From assembly GCA_029213195.1 (NCBI GenBank), contig JARGNI010000039.1, positions 1 to 52,439 of the forward strand: 52,439 nucleotides of DNA. Direction: 5' to 3'. The first letter of the stretch is position 1. Each line of letters starts with the position of its first letter. The stretch is from Verrucomicrobiales bacterium (GTDB lineage Bacteria; Verrucomicrobiota; Verrucomicrobiia; Verrucomicrobiales; DEV007). The notes beneath the pieces were generated by a model that saw nothing but the letters and a program-made list of their open reading frames with translations, did no database searches and was not told the origin of the DNA. The position numbers and the translations under genes were made by a program. This document shows positions 17,715 to 25,840 of the stretch, piece after piece.

Positions 17715-18368
17715 ATGAATGCATTGACCCCTACCAGCTCTCCCGGATCGCTCCTTCTCAAGAACCGACTTCTCGCCGTCCTTGTCATTGATTCCCTTGA
17801 AGCCGCGATTCCCGTCGCCGAGTCTCTCCTCGCGGGTGGAGTCCGAGCGATGGAACTCACTCTCCGAACGCCAGTTGCGTTCGATGCGGTTCGAACGATC
17901 TGCTCCGAGCTTCCGGAGATGACCGTGGGCGTCGGCACCGTTCTGACGACCGAGCAGGTCGATGAGGTGCATGACACTGGAGCCGACTTCGGTGTTTCTC
18001 CGGGTACGAATCTTCGCATCCTCCGGCGGGCCGCGGAGATCGGTCTGCCCTTCGGCCCGGGCGTCATGACTCCCACCGACATCGACACCGCGATCGGAGA
18101 AGGCGCTCGCTTGCTGAAGTATTTTCCTGCCGAATCATCCGGTGGACTCGCGCACCTCAACAATATCGCCGCGCCTTTCGGGCACCTGGGACTGAAGTTC
18201 ATCCCCCTCGGCGGCGTTTCCCTCGCCAACCTCGAGGAGTATCTCGCGAGCGACTGGATCGGGGCGGTCGGGGGAAGCTGGCTCGCCCCGCGGAATCTCA
18301 TCCAGGAGGGGAATTGGAAACAGATCGAGGAAAACGCGAGGGAGGCCTGTCGCAGGCTCTCGGCCTGA
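17715..18368 (+). CDS. eda: 2-dehydro-3-deoxy-phosphogluconate (KDPG) aldolase family
   Basis: The enzyme splits KDPG (or the related KHG) to pyruvate plus glyceraldehyde 3-phosphate (or glyoxylate), the last step of the Entner-Doudoroff route or of uronate breakdown. The 217-residue class I aldolase shows the catalytic region M-E-L-T-L-R-T (Glu and Arg), G-V-G-T-V-L, and the Schiff-base lysine in L-K-Y-F-P-A-E, followed by P-L-G-G-V. Length is typical. No other Entner-Doudoroff gene is adjacent, so the in vivo substrate is open. It converges on the frameshifted amidase with only six bases between the stop codons. Confidence 0.9.
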   Translation: MNALTPTSSPGSLLLKNRLLAVLVIDSLEAAIPVAESLLAGGVRAMELTLRTPVAFDAVRTICSELPEMTVGVGTVLTTEQVDEVHDTGADFGVSPGTNLRILRRAAEIGLPFGPGVMTPTDIDTAIGEGARLLKYFPAESSGGLAHLNNIAAPFGHLGLKFIPLGGVSLANLEEYLASDWIGAVGGSWLAPRNLIQEGNWKQIEENAREACRRLSA

Positions 18369-18374
18369 ACGATT

Positions 18375-19137
18375 CTATTCCGGGCGCTCTTTCGCGGTCG
18401 GCTCCAATTGCTCCAGCAGGGAGGTCGCAATCTCCCGGGCAATCGTGCGAAATCTCTCGCCTCGATCTTTCCCGAGCAGGGCTTTCTCCACCACCGGGTT
18501 ATCGATGAACTCGATCTCGAGAAAACACTTGGGGGACCTTTCGAAGCTGTCGATGCCGAGCCAGCTGGAAAAAGAAATTCGATCCGAGCCCTCCGTGGAG
18601 GTGACCATCGGTGATCACGCCACGTGACTTCGACGCAGGCAGATACTGCTGCACGCCTCGGGAGCAGGCCTCCGCAAGCCGTTTTCCAAAGGCGTGATCG
18701 ATCTCGTAGTTGGGATTGCGAGCGCGAGCTCCGATCAGGGCAAGACTTCCCATCGCCTTTCCACCACCGCCGGCATTGAAGTGGATACTGACGATGCAGG
18801 CCGTGTCAGACCGGTGAGCAATCGCAGCGCGTTCGGCAAAGTTGAGATTGCGATCGTCTTCCCGAGTCAGGAGCACCCCCACCTGCGGACCCGACTTTCG
18901 CGCCTCTTCGAGAATGACCTCGCGCAGGATGCGACTGAATTCCAGGGTAAGATCCTTCTCCAGAATTCCACCGGGAGTGGTTGCATTGTTGGGTGAACTG
19001 TTGGTTCGCTCCTTCAGGGATCCCGCAACGGCGTGCCCCCCATGACCCGGGTCGATGATGATCACGGGAATCTCGGCCTGAATGGGTGTCTCAACGAGAA
19101 ACCCCAGAAAGATGGCGAGCCACGAGAGGTGTCTCAT
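18375..19137 (-). pseudogene. N-acetylmuramoyl-L-alanine amidase (Amidase_3), frameshifted
   Basis: The reading frame from ATG 19135-19137 encodes a signal-like N-terminus. Zinc ligands of an Amidase_3 follow in I-D-P-G-H-G-G (His32), I-L-E-K-D-L (Glu60) and S-I-H-F-N-A (His119). At an A5 run on the plus strand (18569-18573; T5 on the coding strand) homology moves to the +1 frame. That frame supplies the C-terminal C-F-L-E-I-E-F-I-D-N-P block with the catalytic Glu and ends at 18375. The unshifted frame loses this block and stops at 18499. Deleting one T restores one continuous protein of about 253 residues. The start overlaps the M20 gene stop (ATGA). Pseudogene, sequencing error and programmed frameshift are all possible. 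Confidence 0.7.
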
Positions 19138-20294
19138 CGCGTTTCCTCCCCGAGGACTCGTTCCAGGTAGCGGCGACAAATCTCGAAATAGGAGAGCATC
19201 GAATCGATCTCGATCCACTCGTCGCGTCCATGGAGATTCCCCACCCTCGGTCGGGAGAGAAGCACGGGAACCCCTTCTTCGCGAAAGAATCGTCCGTCGC
19301 TTCCTCCACACGCTTTGACGAGACGGGCCGGCGCTCCGGTGACTTCTTCCGTGATCTCGAGAAACAAAGGCTTGGGATCCAGGTGAGTGGGCTCGGCCGC
19401 GACGATTTTCTCCACTCGGACACCATCGCTGAGAAGTCCTTCCACTTTCGCCAGCATTTCTCCCGAGGTGAAGGGGGGAATGAACCGGATATCGATCGTC
19501 GCCTCGGCCTCTCCCGGAATGCGGTTTGGGCTGTCATTCGAAGTCGCAAGGATCGTGACCGAGCAGGTCGGGAACCAGTGGGTATTCGTATCCTCCGGGT
19601 CGACCGCATCTGGTCCGTCGGGATCCGGATAGAAAGAATCGAAGGCTTCTCGAATGTTCTGGAGGCTTACCATGAGCCGTTCCAAGGCATTGGCCCCCAG
19701 CCAGGGACGAGCCGCGTGGGCCGCTTCCCCAGAGGCGATGACCTTTGCGTGAAGAATCCCTTTCTCCTCCACCGTGACATCGTTGAGCGAGCCTCCATCG
19801 GGGATGATCGCGACTCCGGCGCGCAGCCCGTATTCTTCGACGAGAAATTTCACGCCGCTCTCCCCTCCCCGCTCTTCATCCGAAGTGATCGCAAGCCCCA
19901 GGGAGAGATCCGGCGATATCCTCCCGAAGTGGCGGATCAGTTCGATCATGATCGCGAGCTGGCCCTTCATGTCTCCGGCACCCGGACCATAGATCCGACC
20001 GTCCTCGACGGTCGACTGATAGCTCCCGGGCACGATGTGCTTGACGACGTCGAGGTGGCCACAGAGGAGTACCTGGGGAGTTTCGATGCCACGAGGCAAG
20101 GCCAGCAGCGTCTCGTATCCATTCTTCTCCAGCATCTGGATCTCGAGACCCGGGACCTCATCGAGATGATTCCGGATCAGTTGGAAACAACGAGCCCGCT
20201 CGTCGGCACGGTCATCGGTGCTTTCTATCAGGACGAGATCTCTCGTCAGCTGGATAAGTCGCTCGCGCAATCGCGAAGGTTCGAGGTCGGCCAT
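19134..20294 (-). CDS. M20-family metallopeptidase (ArgE/DapE/CPG2-like)
   Basis: This 386-residue zinc hydrolase probably removes an acyl or amino-acid group from a small peptide or N-acyl amino acid. Metal and catalytic residues of M20 enzymes are visible: G-H-L-D (His80, Asp82), G-A-G-D-M-K-G (bridging Asp108), S-D-E-E-R-G-G (Glu140 and Glu141), P-D-G (Asp166) and a late G-N-L-H-G-R-D-E His. The dimerisation insert lies in the middle as expected. There is no signal peptide. It is the second gene of a minus-strand operon, 17 bp after the ATP-grasp ligase and overlapping the amidase start by four bases. The context points to peptide or cell-wall metabolism rather than arginine or lysine synthesis, but this is inference. 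Confidence 0.85.
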   Translation of the reverse strand: MADLEPSRLRERLIQLTRDLVLIESTDDRADERARCFQLIRNHLDEVPGLEIQMLEKNGYETLLALPRGIETPQVLLCGHLDVVKHIVPGSYQSTVEDGRIYGPGAGDMKGQLAIMIELIRHFGRISPDLSLGLAITSDEERGGESGVKFLVEEYGLRAGVAIIPDGGSLNDVTVEEKGILHAKVIASGEAAHAARPWLGANALERLMVSLQNIREAFDSFYPDPDGPDAVDPEDTNTHWFPTCSVTILATSNDSPNRIPGEAEATIDIRFIPPFTSGEMLAKVEGLLSDGVRVEKIVAAEPTHLDPKPLFLEITEEVTGAPARLVKACGGSDGRFFREEGVPVLLSRPRVGNLHGRDEWIEIDSMLSYFEICRRYLERVLGEETR

Positions 20295-20311
20295 GGATGA
20301 GATACTCTACC

Positions 20312-21727
20312 CTAGTCCCGCTCCGGGGTGCAGGGCAAGTCGAGTTCCGCGACACGCAGCAGCATCTTGTTGCTGAGACGGGAAGCAGACAGGCAGAGAA
20401 ACTGGCCCTTGTGGACGAGGCCGTCTTTTCCGAAATTGAAATTCACCGGGAAGATTCCAAAATCGGATTCTCCGGGGAGAAAGAGATCTCCACTGCTTCG
20501 CATCAACTCGAGCAGTTCCTCACCCGGAAGAGGCTCATGAAATCGGAGATTGCGAAGGAGCCAGGCACCTTCGGGCAGAAAATGTCGAGCAAGCACCGAA
20601 GGATAGGTCGCCCCAGTAACTCGGGCATTGATTTCGCAGACATACACGGTCCAGCCTTCCGAGTCGAAAGTGATGAGAAAATCGACACTCCCCGTCCCAC
20701 GATATCCCTGGGAATGAAGCCACTCTCCCGCGATCCCCGCCTGTCGCAACAATTCCTCCTGCAGCCCTTCGTGCTGAGACAGGTAGAAAGGGGGCGATTC
20801 ATTTCCCTCGTGGATGCTATCACTGCTGAGAATCTGCTCCGTCATGTCGAAAAGCCGAACCTCGGTCTCGCCGAGGAACAACTGGACACTGGGACTGCAG
20901 ACTCCAGTCACGCCGAACTCTCCCTCGCGGAGCCACCCCTGCACGAGGCAGGCCCCTTCCCCGAAAAAATGCTCAGGAACGGCGACCTCCTTCTCCTGGG
21001 CGAGAGAATCCACTTTGACCATCCCGATTCCGGAGGCCCCGATCGGGGCGCGAATCACTGCCGAGGTGTAGCCCGATTTTTCAAGCGACTCGAGACAGCG
21101 CCTCACATCCCGCGGGCTTTCTGCGAGCTCCGTCCCCGGGGTGGGTAATCCGACGCTTTCGAGGTGCTGATGGAGAAGCACTTTGTTGTTTCCCTTGCGA
21201 CTTCCCTGCGAAGTCGAACAGGTCGGCTTCTCCGCCCAGGCCGCCAGGTCGCAGAGAATCTCGTCCGTCACATAGCCGTCCAGGTAGGAGGCAGGGTGTT
21301 CTGCGATTCTCCCGAAAATCCCAGCAGAGCCGTTCGCGAGTTTCTCGTCACCCATCTTCTCCCCCCACTTCAGATACTCGCGATGGGGCAGGATCGAGGT
21401 TTCCGGCAGGGTCAGACCCGACTCGAGAAAATATCCCGAGAGAGCGGGATCCGGCCCCCTTTCGAGGATGAGGTGATTCCTGCCATCCCCTCGGTAAACG
21501 AGATCGAGCATGGGAAGAAGACGACCTCCATACGAATCGACTTCCCCGACCGCATCGGCCAGCATCTGGGTTTCCTCCTCGTTCTCGAAGAAAAGTCCCA
21601 TGAGATTGGCAACGAAAACCACGTTTCGATCCCAGAACTGCGGGGGCTTCCCGATCGTATCTACTACCTTTATCATGAGAGGAATCCGTCGCCCCACCGG
21701 GTGCAATTTGCTACCGAACCTGATCAT
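20312..21727 (-). CDS. ATP-grasp ligase with pre-ATP-grasp N-terminal domain
   Basis: This 471-residue protein looks like a carboxylate-amine ligase of the pre-ATP-grasp/PGM1-like type. The N-terminus holds a V-V-F-V-A-N-L-M-G strand, followed by the lid region with N-N-K-V-L-L-H, a nucleotide-binding I-R-A-P-I-G-A-S-G-I-G-M segment, and the metal-binding block V-C-E-I-N-A-R-V-T-G-A-T-Y-P. The C-terminal segment (G-I-F-P-V-N-F to the end) resembles the extra domain of peptide ligases such as PGM1; that part is tentative. ATG 21725-21727 is chosen because GGGGGAG stands five bases before it; a second ATG lies 17 codons in. It leads the ligase/M20/amidase operon, so a small-peptide or peptidoglycan-peptide product is plausible. 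Confidence 0.75.
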   Translation of the reverse strand: MIRFGSKLHPVGRRIPLMIKVVDTIGKPPQFWDRNVVFVANLMGLFFENEEETQMLADAVGEVDSYGGRLLPMLDLVYRGDGRNHLILERGPDPALSGYFLESGLTLPETSILPHREYLKWGEKMGDEKLANGSAGIFGRIAEHPASYLDGYVTDEILCDLAAWAEKPTCSTSQGSRKGNNKVLLHQHLESVGLPTPGTELAESPRDVRRCLESLEKSGYTSAVIRAPIGASGIGMVKVDSLAQEKEVAVPEHFFGEGACLVQGWLREGEFGVTGVCSPSVQLFLGETEVRLFDMTEQILSSDSIHEGNESPPFYLSQHEGLQEELLRQAGIAGEWLHSQGYRGTGSVDFLITFDSEGWTVYVCEINARVTGATYPSVLARHFLPEGAWLLRNLRFHEPLPGEELLELMRSSGDLFLPGESDFGIFPVNFNFGKDGLVHKGQFLCLSASRLSNKMLLRVAELDLPCTPERD

Positions 21728-21861
21728 AGCCGCTCCCCCGTCCCCCTGGCGAAACTTTTCTTGAATGCAGAATTCGCGCTAAGACTTCTTCTCGGCAATA
21801 CGTATTTGTGTCAGAACGATTTTCATCGCATGATTCTGCGATCCGATACGACTCACTCATC

Positions 21862-22926
21862 ATGAACCGGTTTCTCTCCCTCCTTCTCACCGCAGGCAGT
21901 GCCATGGCACTGCTCTCGCCGACCGATGTTTCTGCCCAGCGAAACAGCATTTCTGCCCAGGAAGCGGTCGATCTCGTTTCTTCCAATTTCGGTCCCAAAT
22001 CGATTCAATGGATCGCCGAGATCCGCGGACGTTCCGGCGTCCCCCAGCCCTCCGACTGGGAAGTCCTGACTTTCGATCAGAGAATGCCGCGTCTCCTCTA
22101 TCGTTTCTGGGCGACCGCCGGACGAGTCGTCGACGGTGGACCAGACGAAGAGCGCTACCCTCTCAATATCCCGGTCGGCTATTTCAACATGGCTCAAGTA
22201 GGCGTCGACAGCGTGGCCGCGTTCACCATTGCCGAAGGCGAAGCCCGCAAGGCGAAGATGGCCTTCGACAGCTGTGATTATCTTCTCCGGGTTCGAGAAT
22301 ACTCCACCGAGCCCATCTGGCGACTCGAGCTCTTCGATGCCCGTCAGCAGATCGTGGGGAAAATCTACATCTCTGCCAACACCGGGGCGGTTCGTCGGAC
22401 GGTCTGGATCTACCGAGACACTCGATCACTGGCCGGCGGAGTTCCTCGCATCGTGGACTCGATGGCCCCCAACCAGGCGGGTGTCGGCACCGGGCTGACC
22501 AGTGCCCCGGCTCCTTCCCAACTTTACCCCAGTGGTCCCCGCCCCGGCGAATCGACCGGAATCGTCCAGATGCAACCTCCCGCAGGTCCCCAGCCCGGAC
22601 AGCAGAGCGGCATCGCGCAAGCACCGGCTCGCCCCGCCCCTCGGTTCCAGGAGAATATGATCCCGGCCCCACCCGTCCCGAATGCGCCGGGGGCGCCTCA
22701 GCCGGGGGCGCCTCAACCCTACCGTCCCGTCGACTCGAATGGCAATGTCATCGACAACAGCATCCCTGATCCTCCTGCGGTCAGCGGCAGCGAAATGCGC
22801 GATCTGCGGGATGCACCTGCTTCCGAACCTGCGGCGAAGCCGGACCCCACTCGTCCTCCCATCGAGGTCCCGACCACGGGAGGAGGGTCGAGCGAAAGAA
22901 TTCCTCCCCCTCCTATTCCCCAGTAG
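21862..22926 (+). CDS. Secreted protein with proline-rich C-terminal half
   Basis: A 354-residue exported protein of unknown function. The signal peptide MNRFLSLLLTAGSAMA is followed by a cleavage region near DVSAQ. Residues 30-190 look globular, with a repair/lipoprotein-like beta pattern and W-R-L-E-L-F-D, but no family is recognised. The last 160 residues are a low-complexity Pro/Gly/Ala region. An upstream in-frame start (21808) is rejected because it precedes the signal sequence. It is divergent from the ATP-grasp operon, and its last 14 bases overlap the 3' end of the convergent cyclase-like gene. The Pro-rich tail probably spans the periplasm or cell wall; this is inference. Confidence 0.75.
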   Translation: MNRFLSLLLTAGSAMALLSPTDVSAQRNSISAQEAVDLVSSNFGPKSIQWIAEIRGRSGVPQPSDWEVLTFDQRMPRLLYRFWATAGRVVDGGPDEERYPLNIPVGYFNMAQVGVDSVAAFTIAEGEARKAKMAFDSCDYLLRVREYSTEPIWRLELFDARQQIVGKIYISANTGAVRRTVWIYRDTRSLAGGVPRIVDSMAPNQAGVGTGLTSAPAPSQLYPSGPRPGESTGIVQMQPPAGPQPGQQSGIAQAPARPAPRFQENMIPAPPVPNAPGAPQPGAPQPYRPVDSNGNVIDNSIPDPPAVSGSEMRDLRDAPASEPAAKPDPTRPPIEVPTTGGGSSERIPPPPIPQ

Positions 22927-24721
22927 GGCCTCCCGCCAAGGCGACCTCGCGAAACGCGTCCGTCGCCCAGATGATGGGATAGCTTTTCTCGAAATACCAG
23001 AGACGGGCGAAGTAGAACCCAATCGGAGCGGCATCGAAATCGGTGCCGTTTTTCGTTTTCTCACAGAGCCAGGCAATTCCTCGCGCAACCGCGGCCGCGG
23101 CTTCCTTTCGAGAGGCGAGGGCACGAAGCGCCAGGGAAGTCTCCTCGATCGTGGAAGGCGTCTCTCCCCTACCACTCCCCCAGCCACCATCCCCATTCTG
23201 GGCGGCACAGAGCCACCCGGCTCCCCGATCTGCCTCGGGGAAATCGCCCAACTCATCCAACGCGATGATCACCATCGCGGTTCCGTAGGTCGGATTCTCC
23301 TCGTCTCGCCGACGATATTGATTCCCGAACCAAAGGGGAATCCAGGCCCCATGATCGCGCTGCTCGCGTCGCAGATAGCGAAGCGCGTGTTGTTTGGCGA
23401 GATCGACTCGAGCCTGCTGGAAATCCGAGAGTTCATCCTCCCACGCGTGAAGTGCCCTGAGCGTGTGGGCGGTGAGATCCGGAGAAGAACGATCGAAAGG
23501 GAGCGCTCCCCATCCCCGGCAGAAGGTCGGAATCCCACCGTCTCGGTTCTGAATTCCAAGAAGCCAATCCACTCCGTTTTCAACGGCTTCCAGGATCTCG
23601 TCCTTCCTCGCACTCCAGCGTAAATGAGAGAGAGCCAGCAGGGCCCCGGGAGTATCATCGGCGTCGGGAACTCCACCCGGCAGATCCGTCCACGCCCATC
23701 CCCCAGGAGGCGAGTCGGTAAAAGGATGGCGCTCCTGGTATTGCTGCCCGAGAAGCCAGTCCAGCACCTCGGGGGCGGAACCGAACAGGGTCAGGTCATC
23801 GACCCAACCCTCTTGTTTCCGAGGCGAAAGCGCCTTGATGGAGAGCGTCGTCGACCAGGTCGCGAGATTGGTATCGATCGGCCAACTCCCATCGTCCCGA
23901 ACTGTATCGAGAAGAAACCGAACGGATCGGTGAACGACCGGGTGCTCGGTCTCTTCCGCCGCGACCAGGGCCATCGTGACGAAAGAGGTCAGTGGGGCTG
24001 CCTCGAGAAAGCCTCCCGAAGAAGGCTGGATTTCCTCGAGAAGAAGCGAGATGCGCGACCAGAAAATCGACTGCCGCTTCTTGTCCTTTCGAAATCGCCC
24101 CTGCTGAAAGCGGGCATACCCGATCGCGATCAGGGCAGGCAGAGCATAGCTGACGACGGGCAACCGCATCATGGCAAACCAGCGACGTGGAAACCAGGCC
24201 AGCTCGAAAGGCAGCCGAAGAACGCGCTTCCACCCTCCCTCTCCGAGGGTGCCGCAGATCGCACAGAGCATGAGAATGGGAACCGAAAAGGTGCGGTCTT
24301 TCCCGTAACGAGCCTTCACCGTTTCCGCGATCAGCCCCGGATCGAGTGAGCCGACGTAGGATCGCACCCACTCTCTTCCGGCAAGTTCGGCAGACTGCGT
24401 CTCCTCATGTCCAAATCGAAACAGAGCCGACCAACAGAGCAAGGTTGTCGAAATGTTAGAGAAACTTCGCGTCGTATCCCCCCAGCCACCATCGCCATTC
24501 TGGTTCTCCGCCAGCCAGGTGACCGCGGCCGCGATCTCCGCCTCGTATTTCTTTTCATCCACCGACCCGAGCGCGACCAGGGCCGTCGCCGTGGACAAGG
24601 CAGAGGTGGAAAGTTCGCCCACCCAGTGGCCTTCTTCGACCCGCTCCTCGAGCAGCCGCGCCGTCGCGTTCCGAAGAGATTCGGAGAGGCGATCCTGGTT
24701 CATCTGATTCTCCCCGCTCAT
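22913..24721 (-). CDS. Squalene-hopene-cyclase-like class II terpene cyclase
   Basis: The 602-residue protein has the alpha/alpha-barrel repeat pattern of the family: QW-type motifs such as N-Q-N-G-D-G-G-W-G near residue 75 and Q-N-G-D-G-G-W-G near residue 510, and the central P-R-R-W-F-A segment with V-S-Y that matches squalene cyclases. The protonating acid motif is present as D-A-D-D-T-P (canonical D-x-D-D-T-A). It is somewhat shorter than typical hopene cyclases (about 630-720). The substrate is unknown; a linear C30 or shorter isoprenoid is likely. It follows a prenyltransferase-like gene by six bases, so the two are an operon. Its 3' end overlaps the convergent secreted-protein gene. 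Confidence 0.75.
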   Translation of the reverse strand: MSGENQMNQDRLSESLRNATARLLEERVEEGHWVGELSTSALSTATALVALGSVDEKKYEAEIAAAVTWLAENQNGDGGWGDTTRSFSNISTTLLCWSALFRFGHEETQSAELAGREWVRSYVGSLDPGLIAETVKARYGKDRTFSVPILMLCAICGTLGEGGWKRVLRLPFELAWFPRRWFAMMRLPVVSYALPALIAIGYARFQQGRFRKDKKRQSIFWSRISLLLEEIQPSSGGFLEAAPLTSFVTMALVAAEETEHPVVHRSVRFLLDTVRDDGSWPIDTNLATWSTTLSIKALSPRKQEGWVDDLTLFGSAPEVLDWLLGQQYQERHPFTDSPPGGWAWTDLPGGVPDADDTPGALLALSHLRWSARKDEILEAVENGVDWLLGIQNRDGGIPTFCRGWGALPFDRSSPDLTAHTLRALHAWEDELSDFQQARVDLAKQHALRYLRREQRDHGAWIPLWFGNQYRRRDEENPTYGTAMVIIALDELGDFPEADRGAGWLCAAQNGDGGWGSGRGETPSTIEETSLALRALASRKEAAAAVARGIAWLCEKTKNGTDFDAAPIGFYFARLWYFEKSYPIIWATDAFREVALAGGPTGE

Positions 24722-24727
24722 ACCCTA

Positions 24728-25615
24728 TCAAAGCGCCAAATGTCCGAGCGCAAGCAAGCCGTAGTAGGTGTATTCGATATCGAGATCGTCGTCATCCCAA
24801 GTCCCATGAAACCCACCCGCAGCGGTCCAGAGACTGTCGATGAAATCGAGAATGCGCTCCTGCTTGTCACCGAAATCGATCTGCAATCCATCCAGCGCAT
24901 GAAGGGCAACTGCCGTCGAGAGCAGGTCGGGCATGGGCGCCATCGGGAAAGGCAGGAAGCCCCCCGTGGCATGATAGGAATCGAGAATCCAGGGCACCGT
25001 TTCTTCTGGAATGGGGAGACGAAGATTTCGGCAGATCGTGATCGCCGCGGCGGTCGACGGGACATTCGGGACGGGCAATTCGACATCATTGGCCCATGCT
25101 CCCCCCTCGACCTTGAGCCCCTCGAGACAACGGGCAACGCCTTCGGCATTCGGGACTTCCAACCCATGATCCGCGTAAGCTCCGTAGGCGAGAAAGCAAG
25201 CATAGGAGGATCCCGTCTCCGCCTCCTCGATCTGATTGTATCCTCCCTCCTGCGAGCGATAGCCTTCGATCGCAGCAAGGATGGAATCGAGTCGGGAGGA
25301 CTCCAGATTTCCTGACAAAGCTGAAAAACTCCTCGCAAGACAGCAAAGGTGGACAAAATCGAGCTCTTCGAGATGAGCGAGACGGTCCTCGAGAAAACGT
25401 CGCAATCCAGCCTCGGGCAGAGGCTCCTGAAGAGCGGTGAGGCAGTCGATCGCGAAACTCGTGTAGTAGAGATCGCGCTCTCCGTCCCGATCGCAGAAAC
25501 CTCCCTCGGGATGCTCCTGGGAAAAAACGAAATCCCGTATCAATTCACTCGCTTCCTCTCCCAGCAGGGAAGGAGCCAAGCGTGCGACCTGGAGCATTTC
25601 GAGACGAAGCGACAT
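24728..25615 (-). CDS. Prenyltransferase/squalene-oxidase-repeat protein
   Basis: This 295-residue protein is built from alpha/alpha repeats like the beta subunit of protein prenyltransferases and the half-barrels of terpene cyclases: E-G-G-F-C-D-R, Q-E-G-G-Y-N, T-A-A-G-G-F and W-D-D-D-D-L-D-I-E-Y-T-Y-Y. It lacks a clear D-x-D-D. ATG 25613-25615 is preferred over a TTG four codons upstream. It is the first gene of the pair with the cyclase-like gene (six-base gap), so it may be its partner or act on the same isoprenoid. Bacterial protein prenylation is not implied; the function is open. Confidence 0.7.
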   Translation of the reverse strand: MSLRLEMLQVARLAPSLLGEEASELIRDFVFSQEHPEGGFCDRDGERDLYYTSFAIDCLTALQEPLPEAGLRRFLEDRLAHLEELDFVHLCCLARSFSALSGNLESSRLDSILAAIEGYRSQEGGYNQIEEAETGSSYACFLAYGAYADHGLEVPNAEGVARCLEGLKVEGGAWANDVELPVPNVPSTAAAITICRNLRLPIPEETVPWILDSYHATGGFLPFPMAPMPDLLSTAVALHALDGLQIDFGDKQERILDFIDSLWTAAGGFHGTWDDDDLDIEYTYYGLLALGHLAL

Positions 25616-25840
25616 GGCAGAAATCAAAACGGGATCAAGGAAATCTCAAACCTCGCGAACGCGGCCTTTTCGATCGGGGGAAAATGACAATACGACCCGG
25701 GAAAAGTGTAAGGTTTCGTCAGAATTCCTCGTCATCGCTTTGAACTGTGGCCTATTCTCCCACCATCCTCCTCGTTCCTTCGAGGAGATCCGCGAATGGC
25801 GCGGAACCTACTATCCAGTCCCCTACCTTTTTGTAAACCT

